Shown: piece after piece, positions 48,219-55,507 of the stretch
How the letters are laid out: each line of letters begins with the position of its first letter
Position numbering within the stretch: the stretch's first letter is position 1
Origin: Candidatus Eisenbergiella intestinipullorum
Lineage (GTDB): Bacteria > Bacillota > Clostridia > Lachnospirales > Lachnospiraceae
Assembly: GCA_019119815.1 (NCBI GenBank)
Contig: DWWH01000007.1
Span: 97,331-161,330, forward strand
Direction: 5' to 3'
DNA length: 64,000 nucleotides
Notes under the pieces: model-generated
Told to the model about the DNA's origin: nothing
Databases searched by the model: none
Seen by the model: only the letters and a program-made list of their open reading frames with translations
Made by a program: the position numbers and the translations under genes

Positions 48219-48480
48219 AGTGGCCTCCGTTTCGGAGCGCAGAAGGTGGGGAACAAACGGAGAGGAGGAGGGCGCTCTATGGCAGGACCTCTCCGGAAAC
48301 AGACTGTGAAGAAAGAATGGCGCGGGATGCGTTCCGCATCGGGCGCGCGGTTTGGTTTATTGAAACAGAACAATCGTTAAAAGTATAGCATACTTTTGTC
48401 GAAAAAGATACAGATTTTAGTTTTTTCTGCGAAGCAAAGAAATGTTTTTGTTAAGCGCGAATTTTTATCAACAGGAAAGC

Positions 48481-48509
48481 TTGATGGGAGCCGCAGGATG
48501 TGATAATCT
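48481..48509 (+). promoter_or_regulatory. Promoter for the DUF3793 gene
   Basis: TTGATG (48481-48486), 17-bp spacer, TAATCT (48504-48509). The predicted start (about 48515) lies just before the GTTAG-N6-CTAAC palindrome. The rest of the 48219-48583 gap holds an AT-rich stretch with a possible minus-strand -10 box (TATACT, 48387-48382) for the PAS gene. Confidence 0.55.
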
Positions 48510-48518
48510 GTTTTCGTA

Positions 48519-48534
48519 GTTAGATAGAACTAAC
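48519..48534. promoter_or_regulatory. Palindromic operator, GTTAG-N6-CTAAC (site 1)
   Basis: GTTAGATAGAACTAAC, with A/T extending the symmetry by one base on each side. The same palindrome with a different centre lies at 52533-52548. The shape resembles DtxR/IdeR-type iron boxes; position just after the promoter start suits repression. Confidence 0.65.
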
Positions 48535-48583
48535 TCAAAAACAGGACCCGGGACATATCATGCCGGAACGGGAGGAAAAGACG

Positions 48584-49207
48584 ATGCCGATCGAAGAGAT
48601 CACCCGCTATTTACATACGGATACCAGGGCCGGAAGGAGAAGCCTGCACATGACGCTGGCGATCCACTGCGCGCCGTTTCTGAAGGGAATGAAGGAGAGC
48701 GCGATGCTCTCCCTTCCGAGAAACCAGGCGGTGGAGCTGGGAGAACTGGCGGCGCAGGCAGGCCTGAACTGGTATTTCCTGCTTCATGAGGATGGGAAGG
48801 ATATGGTTTTCCTGTATCGGAGGGACGCGTTTTTCCGATACCTGAAAAGGCCGGATGTGAAGCGGTTTCTTGCGAAACGGGGGTATTTTGAAAAGGATGG
48901 AAGCGAGGCGTTTCTGGCCTGCCGGATCCTGGGTGAGCTTTCACGCAGAATGAAGCGGTATTTTGACGGGGAGGACGGGTTTCCCCATGAAGTCGGGGTG
49001 CTGCTCGGTTATCCTACGGAGGACGTGGAGGATTATATCCGTCTGGAAGGAAAGGGCTTTCTCTTTGTCGGCTACTGGAAGGTATATCACGATGAACAGC
49101 GGGCGAGAAAACTGTTCGCGGCCTTCGACGACGCAAGGGAAAGAACGGTCCGGGAGGTCCTGGAGGGGAAAGAACTGTATCAGCTCTGCGGACAGGAGGC
49201 TTCCTGA
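48584..49207 (+). CDS. DUF3793 family protein
   Basis: A 207-aa soluble protein of the DUF3793 family, recognised from IHCAPFLKGMKES, FPHEVGVLLGYPTEDVEDYI and VGYWKVYHDEQRARKLF. Biochemical function is unknown; members are often found with iron-uptake and flavodoxin genes in Clostridia. The start at 48584 (MPIEEITRYL) was chosen because GGGAGG lies 8 nt upstream; an ATG at 48560 lacks a site. A palindrome identical in its arms to that before the FeoB-associated gene precedes it, supporting an iron-responsive role. It is monocistronic as far as can be seen. Confidence 0.85.
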   Translation: MPIEEITRYLHTDTRAGRRSLHMTLAIHCAPFLKGMKESAMLSLPRNQAVELGELAAQAGLNWYFLLHEDGKDMVFLYRRDAFFRYLKRPDVKRFLAKRGYFEKDGSEAFLACRILGELSRRMKRYFDGEDGFPHEVGVLLGYPTEDVEDYIRLEGKGFLFVGYWKVYHDEQRARKLFAAFDDARERTVREVLEGKELYQLCGQEAS

Positions 49208-49345
49208 ACGGCGCTCCGGACGCGGAAACGGAGGGAGCCTGCAGAGCGCCTGGAAGGGGCTGGCGGCTGCGGCGGAATGATTCCCTGACAACAGGATCGC
49301 ATCATCAGATTAAAATAAATCAAGAAAATTGATTAAATATGCACC

Positions 49346-49375
49346 TTGTATTTTCACAAAATGCTGTGCTACAAT
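49346..49375 (+). promoter_or_regulatory. Promoter of the T-box/leuA transcript
   Basis: TTGTAT (49346-49351), 18-bp spacer, TACAAT (49370-49375) with an extended -10 TG at 49367-49368. Transcription would start near 49382, just before the T-box leader. The 49208-49345 stretch shows nothing else. Confidence 0.65.
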
Positions 49376-49384
49376 CTTGAAAAC

Positions 49385-49700
49385 GGAATAAGGCAAATGC
49401 TGGGAAGAGGAATAGTAGCCGGATGTGAGGAAGCAGAGAGCTGCCGTAGGGTGCGAGGCAGCCGGAAGCGGAAGGGGAACTGACCTTGGAGCAGCCTTTC
49501 TGAAGGCCGCGGACGCGGCTGGGTAGGAAAGGACGGAGTTTCCGCCGTAGAAAGGGAAAGGGCATGGCAGTGTCCGGTTTAAGTGCGGGAGAAGCGGCGC
49601 GCAGTGTGCGGCCCGTCCCGAAATAGAGTGGTACCGCGTGAAGGAAATTTGCGTCTCTATGAAGATCCTTAAGGATGGGATTTTCACAGAGGCGTTTTTT
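49385..49700 (+). promoter_or_regulatory. T-box leader, probably leucine-specific, upstream of leuA
   Basis: The T-box consensus is seen as AGAGTGGTACCGCG (49625-49638), with the UGG that pairs to uncharged tRNA 3' ends. Stem I lies around 49400-49560 and contains AGGGTGCGAGGCAGCC and, in a likely specifier loop, GGGAACTGACC, where CTG would be a Leu specifier. The terminator is GCGTCTCT (49651-49658) paired with AGAGGCG (49688-49694) and six T residues. Uncharged tRNA-Leu would stabilise the antiterminator and switch on the gene. The T-box is clear; the exact specifier codon is my reading. Confidence 0.9.
49651..49700 (+). terminator. T-box regulated terminator
   Basis: GCGTCTCT (49651-49658) pairs with AGAGGCG (49688-49694, offset by a mismatch), followed by TTTTTT (49695-49700). 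It follows the T-box sequence by about 12 nt. Confidence 0.8.
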
Positions 49701-49765
49701 GTGGAAGTCCCGCCAGCGGACGGAAGGTCCGCGCCGGTCATTTTTTTTCAGAAGGAGAGAAAAGC

Positions 49766-51781
49766 ATGGATGCAGCGATCAGTGAAAAATATGGAAGGTC
49801 TTATTTTATGCCGCCCGAGGTCACTTACGACTGGGTGAGAAAGGATACGATCGGAAAGCCGCCCGTCTGGTGCAGCGTGGACCTGCGGGACGGGAACCAG
49901 GCGCTGATCGAACCCATGAGCCTGGAGGAGAAGCTGGAGTTTTTCCGGATGCTGGTGAAGGTGGGCTTTAAGGAGATCGAGGTGGGCTTTCCGGCGGCTT
50001 CGGAGACGGAGTATCGTTTTGTGAGGGAGCTGATCGAACGGAATATGATCCCGGAGGACGTGACCATCCAGGTGCTGACCCAGGCCAGGGAGCACATCAT
50101 CCGGAAGACTTTTGAAGCCGTGCAGGGAGCGCCTGCAGCGGTGGTGCATCTGTACAATTCCACCTCCGTGGCGCAGAGAGAACAGGTCTTTCATAAGAGT
50201 AGAGAAGAGGTGAAGCAGCTGGCGGTGGACGGCGCGAAGCTTTTGAAGGAGCTGGCGGAAGAGACGGACGGAAACTTTACCTTTGAGTACAGTCCGGAGA
50301 GCTTTCCGGGGACAGAGGTGGACTACGCGCTGGAGGTCTGTAACGCGGTGCTGGAGGTCTGGAAGCCTGTGCCGGAGAAAAAGGTGATCATCAATATTCC
50401 CACCACCGTACAGGTGGCCATGCCCCATGTATTTGCCTGCCAGGTGGAATATCTGCATAAGCATCTGAAATACCGGGATGCGGTGGTCTTAAGCGTCCAT
50501 CCTCATAATGACCGGGGCTGCGGCATCAGCGACGCGGAATTCGGCGTGCTGGCCGGAGCGGACCGAGTGGAGGGCACGCTGTTCGGAAACGGGGAACGGA
50601 CCGGAAACGTGGACATCGTCACGCTGGCTTTGAACATGGTCTGCCACGGCGTGGATCCGGGACTGGATTTTTCCAGGATCATGGAGATCCGGGAAGCCTA
50701 TGAGCGCCTGACGAGGATGCGGGTATATGAGCGCGCCCCCTATGCGGGCGATCTGGTGTTTACCGCCTTTTCCGGCTCCCACCAGGATGCCATTTCCAAG
50801 GGTATGGCCTGGAGAAAGGAAGGAAAGAGCGGAAAACGCTGGGAAGTGCCCTATCTTCCCATCGATCCCAGGGACGTGGGCCGGGAATACGAGTCGGATG
50901 TGATCCGGATCAACAGTCAGTCCGGTAAGGGCGGCATCGCCTTCGTGCTGAAGGAAAACTTCGGAATCTCCCTTCCGGACGGCATGAAGGAGGAGGTCGG
51001 CTATCTGATGAAGGGGGTATCGGACGAACGGCATCAGGAGCTCTCTCCGTCGGATATTTACGATATTTTTGAGACAACCTATATCTCGCCTCGTTCGGTG
51101 TTCGACATTCCGGAGTGCCATTTCCGTCAGCAGGAGGACGGCATCCTGGCCAGCGTGACCATCGGACAGGAGAAGGAGAAAAAGGTGGTGGAGGCTCCGG
51201 GAAACGGCCGCCTGGACGCGGTGAGCTGCGCGGTGAAGCTGTGCTTCGGCGTCAGCTATCAGCTGGCGGTCTATGAGGAGCATGCGGTATCCCGGGGCTC
51301 TTCCTCCCGGGCTGCGGCCTTTGTGGGCGTGCTGTATGAAGGCAGGATGTACTGGGGCGTGGGAATGGATGAGGACATCATCCGCAGCTCTGTCTGCGCT
51401 CTGGTCTCTGCGGTCAATCGGCTTCTGGAGGCGGAAGGACTCTGCCGGGAGCGGGAGGAGCGGCTGATCCGGATCATGCAGTATATCAGAGAGCATTACC
51501 GGGATGTGACGCTGGAAGCGCTGGCGGAGGAATGTCATCTGTCCGGTCCGTATCTTTCCAAATATATCAGGAATAAGTCCGGGATGACCTTTCAGGAGGC
51601 GGTCCGCCGTGTGCGTCTGAAAAAGGCGGCTTCCGCCCTGGCAAAGACCGGACAGTCGGTGGAAACGATCGCGGAGAGTGTGGGCTATGAGAGTGTGGAA
51701 CACTTCAGCCGTTTGTTCAAAAGGGTATATGGGATGACACCTGTGCAGTACCGGAATCAAAAAGAAAACAGGAAGGCGTGA
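49766..51781 (+). CDS. leuA: 2-isopropylmalate synthase fused to an AraC-type DNA-binding domain
   Basis: A single 671-aa open frame. Residues 1-430 are a LeuA-type HMGL-like barrel, the first step of leucine synthesis (2-oxoisovalerate + acetyl-CoA), with SVDLRDGNQAL, SVHPHNDRGCG and TLFGNGERTGNVD. Residues about 435-555 are the LeuA allosteric domain that senses leucine. Residues 565-671 are a complete AraC/XylS DNA-binding domain with both helix-turn-helices (TLEALAEECHLSGPYLSKYI; SVETIAESVGYES, FSRLFKRVYGMTPVQYR). Ordinary LeuA proteins of this subtype end near 560, so the tail is extra. AAGGAG precedes the ATG; a leucine T-box lies upstream. No frameshift or internal ribosome site was seen. 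A leucine-sensitive enzyme that also binds DNA is the natural inference. Confidence 0.93.
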   Translation: MDAAISEKYGRSYFMPPEVTYDWVRKDTIGKPPVWCSVDLRDGNQALIEPMSLEEKLEFFRMLVKVGFKEIEVGFPAASETEYRFVRELIERNMIPEDVTIQVLTQAREHIIRKTFEAVQGAPAAVVHLYNSTSVAQREQVFHKSREEVKQLAVDGAKLLKELAEETDGNFTFEYSPESFPGTEVDYALEVCNAVLEVWKPVPEKKVIINIPTTVQVAMPHVFACQVEYLHKHLKYRDAVVLSVHPHNDRGCGISDAEFGVLAGADRVEGTLFGNGERTGNVDIVTLALNMVCHGVDPGLDFSRIMEIREAYERLTRMRVYERAPYAGDLVFTAFSGSHQDAISKGMAWRKEGKSGKRWEVPYLPIDPRDVGREYESDVIRINSQSGKGGIAFVLKENFGISLPDGMKEEVGYLMKGVSDERHQELSPSDIYDIFETTYISPRSVFDIPECHFRQQEDGILASVTIGQEKEKKVVEAPGNGRLDAVSCAVKLCFGVSYQLAVYEEHAVSRGSSSRAAAFVGVLYEGRMYWGVGMDEDIIRSSVCALVSAVNRLLEAEGLCREREERLIRIMQYIREHYRDVTLEALAEECHLSGPYLSKYIRNKSGMTFQEAVRRVRLKKAASALAKTGQSVETIAESVGYESVEHFSRLFKRVYGMTPVQYRNQKENRKA

Positions 51782-51783
51782 GC

Positions 51784-52434
51784 ATGTGCAGCAGATACAG
51801 AATGGAAGACAGAATCTGGGAGGCTCTGGAGGAAGGTTTTCCGGAGATCGCGGCTGAGGAAAGGGAGGACCGTTTCCGTCCTTTTCTCAGCCTGCGCGGA
51901 GACATCCGCCCGTCCATGTCAGCGCCGGTTCTGGTCCAAAAGCGTTCTGAGCCGGCAGCTTCTTTAGAAAGCTGCCGGAGCATGCCGGAGATGAAATCGT
52001 GTAGCTGGGGATTTCCGGACATACAGGGAAAGGGTCTGATCATCAATGCCAGATGTGAGACTGTTCTGGAGAAAAAGCTGTTTTCAGAAAGCGTGCGGAA
52101 CCGGCGCTGTCTGATCCCGGCGTCGGGTTTTTACGAATGGTCGCAGCAGAAGGATCCTTATTTTTTCACCCGGAAGGGAGCGGAGAACAGAAGGAGCGGA
52201 CTGCTGCTGATGGCAGGGTTTTACCGGAAATGGGATGGACAGGACCGGTTCGTGATCCTGACCACACAGGCCAACGATTCCATAAAAGAGATCCATCCGA
52301 GAATGCCCCTGATCCTGACCGCTGAAGAAGGAAGAAAATGGCTGGCAGAGGACGGCTCTTTTGTTTCCCTTCTGAAAAAGCGGCCGGAGGAGCTGGACCG
52401 GGAGCCTTTGGGGCAGCTGAGCCTCTTTTTATAG
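51784..52434 (+). CDS. SRAP/HMCES-family protein (abasic-site DNA-protein crosslink protein)
   Basis: A 216-aa SOS-response-associated peptidase family protein, related to YedK/HMCES, which shields abasic sites in single-stranded DNA by forming a thiazolidine link with Cys2. The start at ATG 51784 was chosen so that Cys follows Met (MCSRY), as the mechanism requires; the in-frame GTG at 51778 would hide it. Other active-site positions are visible: NARCET, PASGFYEW (Glu) and IHPRMPLIL (His). It starts 2 bp after the leuA stop and is probably cotranscribed. The link to leucine metabolism is likely incidental. Confidence 0.92.
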   Translation: MCSRYRMEDRIWEALEEGFPEIAAEEREDRFRPFLSLRGDIRPSMSAPVLVQKRSEPAASLESCRSMPEMKSCSWGFPDIQGKGLIINARCETVLEKKLFSESVRNRRCLIPASGFYEWSQQKDPYFFTRKGAENRRSGLLLMAGFYRKWDGQDRFVILTTQANDSIKEIHPRMPLILTAEEGRKWLAEDGSFVSLLKKRPEELDREPLGQLSLFL

Positions 52435-52516
52435 CCGGCCGGATTCCCCTCTCGTCAGCCTGACGGCGGACAGGGGCGGGCTGGGAGCGAAACTGCCGGA
52501 AGCGGCCAGTTCAGGC

Positions 52517-52545
52517 TTGACAATCCCTTTGAGTTAGAATATACT
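52517..52545 (+). promoter_or_regulatory. Promoter of the FeoB-associated peptide/Fur operon
   Basis: TTGACA (52517-52522), 17-bp spacer, TATACT (52540-52545). The -10 box lies inside the GTTAG-N6-CTAAC palindrome. Confidence 0.8.
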
Positions 52546-52548
52546 AAC
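52533..52548. promoter_or_regulatory. Palindromic operator, GTTAG-N6-CTAAC (site 2)
   Basis: GTTAGAATATACTAAC overlaps the -10 box of the promoter, so a bound protein would block polymerase. The arms are identical to those of site 1 before the DUF3793 gene. Confidence 0.7.
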
Positions 52549-52614
52549 CATGAAAATGAAAGCAGAACATAACGGAGATCAAAACGATTTTCGATTGGGA
52601 AAGGAGCGGACGAT

Positions 52615-52821
52615 ATGTGGTCTTTTTTGGTCAGTCATGCAGGAACGATCGTGACGGCGCTGGTTCTGGCTGCGGTGATCTTCTTCGTGGTCCGTAGCAT
52701 GATCCGTGCTAGAAAAGCGGGGAAGGGCTGCTGCGGGGGAAGCTGTAGTGCATGCAGCGCCTGCTGCAGAGGAGGAAGCCTGCCGCAGGGGAAGGAAGAT
52801 CCCTCTGCGCAGAACGGATGA
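52615..52821 (+). CDS. FeoB-associated Cys-rich membrane protein
   Basis: A 68-aa peptide with one membrane helix (about 10-30, VTALVLAAVIFFVVRSMI) and a short basic stretch followed by a cysteine cluster (GKGCCGGSCSACSACCRGG). This is the small FeoB-associated family found beside ferrous iron transporters in Clostridia and Bacteroidetes; it may help FeoB take iron through the membrane. GGAAAGGAGC precedes the ATG. No feoB or feoA is in this window, so it is separated from its usual partner. A Fur-family gene follows after 29 bp. Confidence 0.85.
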   Translation: MWSFLVSHAGTIVTALVLAAVIFFVVRSMIRARKAGKGCCGGSCSACSACCRGGSLPQGKEDPSAQNG

Positions 52822-52850
52822 GGCAGAAAAACGGACAGGAGTGAAGGCAG

Positions 52851-53288
52851 ATGACGGCAAACGCTGAACGCAGAGAAAATACGGAGGAAAGAAAAGAACG
52901 GATCCTGAAGGAACTGAGAAGAAACGGATTTCGGATCACCAGCCAGAGAAGGCTGCTGATCGAGATCATCCTTTCCGAGGGATGCTCCTGCTGCAAGGAG
53001 ATCTACTATCAGGCGGTCAGACGGGATCCTTCGATCGGGATCGCCACGGTATACCGGATGGTCAGGACGCTGGAGGACATCGGCGCGATCAGCCGCAAAA
53101 ATATGTACCGGATCGGCTGTGAAGAGAACTGCAGCATGTGCGGAGACTGTGTGCTGATTCTGGAGAACAGGGAAAGGGTCAGCTTTTCCATGGAGGAATT
53201 CAGAGAGGCGGCGGGAGAGGTGCTGCGCAGAAAGGGGTATTCCGGCGGGCAGCGGGTCAAGAGTGTGCTCTGGAATCAGAACGGATAA
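52851..53288 (+). CDS. Fur-family transcriptional regulator with atypical metal site
   Basis: A 145-aa winged-helix regulator of the Fur family, seen from RITSQRRLLIEIILSEG and SIGIATVYRMVRTLEDIGAI. The dimerisation half is short and lacks the usual HHHDH metal-sensing stretch; in its place is CEENCSMCGDC, giving a Cys-rich potential zinc or iron site. It may sense iron through these cysteines or respond to a different metal. It forms an operon with the FeoB-associated peptide. Whether it or a DtxR-type protein binds the GTTAG-N6-CTAAC palindrome cannot be told. Confidence 0.88.
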   Translation: MTANAERRENTEERKERILKELRRNGFRITSQRRLLIEIILSEGCSCCKEIYYQAVRRDPSIGIATVYRMVRTLEDIGAISRKNMYRIGCEENCSMCGDCVLILENRERVSFSMEEFREAAGEVLRRKGYSGGQRVKSVLWNQNG

Positions 53289-53309
53289 AAAATGATGGGA
53301 TAAGGCCCT

Positions 53310-53428
53310 CCGCAGGAAAGCCGGGCGGCCTGCGGCAGCTTTCGGGCAGGATCCGGGCCTGCTTCAACATCCGGGAGGAAAAGCCCGGAAGCTGCCGGGA
53401 GATTACGGAATGGCCGCCGGAGGGCTGA
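53310..53428 (+). pseudogene. Relic of a DUF4317 gene
   Basis: In one frame the DNA encodes GKPGGLRQL and, further on, FNIREEKPGSCREITEW ending at TGA 53426-53428. These align without gaps to RKPGGLWQL and INIYEKTPGKGNQITKW of the intact DUF4317 protein encoded at 55508-56128, and the DNA itself is similar (AAGCCxGGCGGCCTxxGGCAGCTT in both). The middle of the gene is missing. It is a deletion scar, not a functional gene. Confidence 0.5.
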
Positions 53429-53458
53429 GCCCTGCACCGCCTGTCAGAAGGGCCGGCA

Positions 53459-53582
53459 TCACACCCGCCTCCGGTAAAGTTTCTCCACCCACTGGATCAC
53501 CTGATACAGCCCCATGGCGATGACGCAGAGGATCAGAATAGAAGTGATCACCATATCCAGCTGAAACAGGCGGGACGCGCAG
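53459..53582 (-). pseudogene. C-terminal remnant of an ABC transporter permease
   Basis: On the minus strand a 41-codon stretch reads ASRLFQLDMVITSILILCVI and continues MGLYQVIQWVEKLYRRRV to a TGA at 53461-53459. This is the last membrane helix and basic tail typical of SsuC/TauC-type nitrate/sulfonate/taurine permeases (ARLFQTDLVxxSILVL type). The rest of the gene is absent: upstream the frame runs into a terminator at 53598-53626 and an unrelated promoter. Recombination at this point has removed the transporter. Confidence 0.6.
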
Positions 53583-53597
53583 GTGAGCAAAATGGAT

Positions 53598-53626
53598 AGC
53601 CGACAGAAATCCTGCCGGCTTTTTTT
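53598..53626 (+). terminator. Terminator-like hairpin upstream of the first AAA gene
   Basis: AGCCGACAG (53598-53606) pairs with CTGCCGGCT (53612-53620, one mismatch) and is followed by T residues to 53626. Confidence 0.7.
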
Positions 53627-53632
53627 AATGGT

Positions 53633-53661
53633 TTGCCATCCAACACGGTAGATGGTAAAAT
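53633..53661 (+). promoter_or_regulatory. Promoter for the first AAA-ATPase-like gene
   Basis: TTGCCA (53633-53638), 17-bp spacer, TAAAAT (53656-53661). The leader then holds a hairpin, GGACAGGC (53673-53680) with GCCTGTCC (53704-53711). Confidence 0.6.
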
Positions 53662-53747
53662 CAAAAATATAAGGACAGGCAACGGTCTACGGGATAAAGT
53701 CCGGCCTGTCCGTTATGCAGTGCCTGGGGAAAGGAGCGCATAAAACG

Positions 53748-55469
53748 ATGAATGATTTTAAGAAAAGACTTCCCATCGGAATAGAGAGCTTTGAAAAAAT
53801 CCGCAGTGAAGGTTTCTATTATGTGGATAAGACGGCAATGATCCGGGATCTGCTCCTTGACTGGGGAGAAGTGAATCTGTTTACCAGACCGAGAAGATTC
53901 GGGAAATCACTGAATATGAGCATGCTGAAATCTTTTTTGGAGATTGGCTGCAATAAAGCTTTGTTCGATGGACTGGAAATTTCAGGACAGACGGAGCTGT
54001 GTGAAGAATATATGGGAAAATTTCCGGTTATTTCAATCAGCCTGAAGAGCATAAGCGGTGCGGATTACACATCCGCCCGAAATTTACTGTGTTCTGTCAT
54101 TGGGAAGGAAGCGTTGCGATTCTCTTTTCTGCTTGAAAGTGAAAAGCTGCTGGAGCAGGAAAAGGAGATGTATCGAAAGCTGATCTACGTTCCAGCAGAA
54201 AGTCTCAGTAATTTTTCCATGGCGGACGATGTACTGGTGAACAGTCTGCAGACCCTTTCCTCGCTGCTGTACAGGCATTACGGCAGGAAGGCAGTCATAT
54301 TGATTGACGAATATGATGTACCGCTGGCCAAGGCGAACGAACAGGGATACTATGACGAAATGGTTCTGCTGATCCGAAATCTGTTTGAGCAGGCGCTGAA
54401 AACCAATGACAGCCTGTATTTTGCTGTGTTGACCGGATGCCTGCGCATCTCAAAGGAGAGCATTTTTACGGGGATGAATAATCTGAACGTCCAATCTATT
54501 ACGGATGTACAGTTTGATGAATACTTTGGCTTTAGCGACGATGAAGTGAAGGATCTCCTGAACTACTACGAAATCGGAGAAGCTTGTGAAGATGTCAGGT
54601 CCTGGTACGATGGATACCGTTTTGGAAATGTGGACGTGTATTGTCCCTGGGATGTGGTCAATTTTGTCCAGAAGCGCAGAAACGATCCGTCTCTCTATCC
54701 GGAATCCTACTGGTCGAATACCAGCAGCAACGATATTGTCAGGCATTTGTTGGAAAATGCCTCTGCGGGAACCCGTAACGAGATCGAACGGCTGATTGCC
54801 GGGGAAACGGTTTTGAAGAAAATCAGGAATGAACTGACCTACCGGGATATTTACGCTTCGGAAGAAAACGTCTGGAGCGTGCTTTTCACAACCGGCTATC
54901 TGACGCAGGCAGGAAGGCCGGATCCCAGACGGAGAAACTGGATCAGGCTGGCGATTCCTAATGAGGAAATCCGGGAGATTTTCATAAATCAGATTCAGGA
55001 CTGGATACAGGCGGTAGTCAGAAAGGACACGACGGAGCTTGATCGGTTCTGCGAGGCTTTGAAAGCTGGAGAGCCGTCCGTTGTGGAGAATGTCTTTACC
55101 TCCTGGCTGGAACGGACAGTGAGCATCCGGGACACAGCGGTCAGAAAGGACTTAAAGGAAAACTTTTACCACGGCTTCCTGCTGGGAATCCTGCGGTATC
55201 AGACGGAATGGAATGTTTTTTCCAATCTGGAAAGCGGAGACGGGTATTCGGACATTCTGATCGAAATCCTGTCGGAGAAGATTGGCATTGTGATCGAGAT
55301 GAAATATGCGGAAAAAGGAAAACTGGAGGAAGCCTGTCAGGCTGCAATCGAGCAGATCGAAGAGAAGGATTATGCCGCCAGGCTGAGAGAAGAGGGGATG
55401 GAAACCATTCTGGCCTATGGCATCGCCTGCTTCCGGAAGTGGTGCCGGGTGGAGCTGAAAAAGGTATGA
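53748..55469 (+). CDS. AAA-ATPase-like protein with C-terminal PD-(D/E)XK nuclease-like domain (copy 1)
   Basis: A 573-aa protein of the AAA-ATPase_like (DUF1703-type) group common in many copies in gut Clostridia and Bacteroidetes. The P-loop is RPRRFGKSLNMS (about 48-59) and the Walker B AVILIDEYDVPLAKA. The C-terminal part has a PD-(D/E)XK-like core: DGYSDILIEIL, then IGIVIEMKYAEKG with the E-x-K pair, and a downstream Gln in QAAIEQIEEKDY. Function is not established; defence, recombination or selfish-element roles have been suggested for such proteins. The start at 53748 has AAAGGAG upstream. A second, divergent copy lies 0.7 kb downstream. Confidence 0.85.
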   Translation: MNDFKKRLPIGIESFEKIRSEGFYYVDKTAMIRDLLLDWGEVNLFTRPRRFGKSLNMSMLKSFLEIGCNKALFDGLEISGQTELCEEYMGKFPVISISLKSISGADYTSARNLLCSVIGKEALRFSFLLESEKLLEQEKEMYRKLIYVPAESLSNFSMADDVLVNSLQTLSSLLYRHYGRKAVILIDEYDVPLAKANEQGYYDEMVLLIRNLFEQALKTNDSLYFAVLTGCLRISKESIFTGMNNLNVQSITDVQFDEYFGFSDDEVKDLLNYYEIGEACEDVRSWYDGYRFGNVDVYCPWDVVNFVQKRRNDPSLYPESYWSNTSSNDIVRHLLENASAGTRNEIERLIAGETVLKKIRNELTYRDIYASEENVWSVLFTTGYLTQAGRPDPRRRNWIRLAIPNEEIREIFINQIQDWIQAVVRKDTTELDRFCEALKAGEPSVVENVFTSWLERTVSIRDTAVRKDLKENFYHGFLLGILRYQTEWNVFSNLESGDGYSDILIEILSEKIGIVIEMKYAEKGKLEEACQAAIEQIEEKDYAARLREEGMETILAYGIACFRKWCRVELKKV

Positions 55470-55507
55470 CAGGCTCTTTTTGAATAGCTGCAGAGATGGA
55501 GAAAAAT

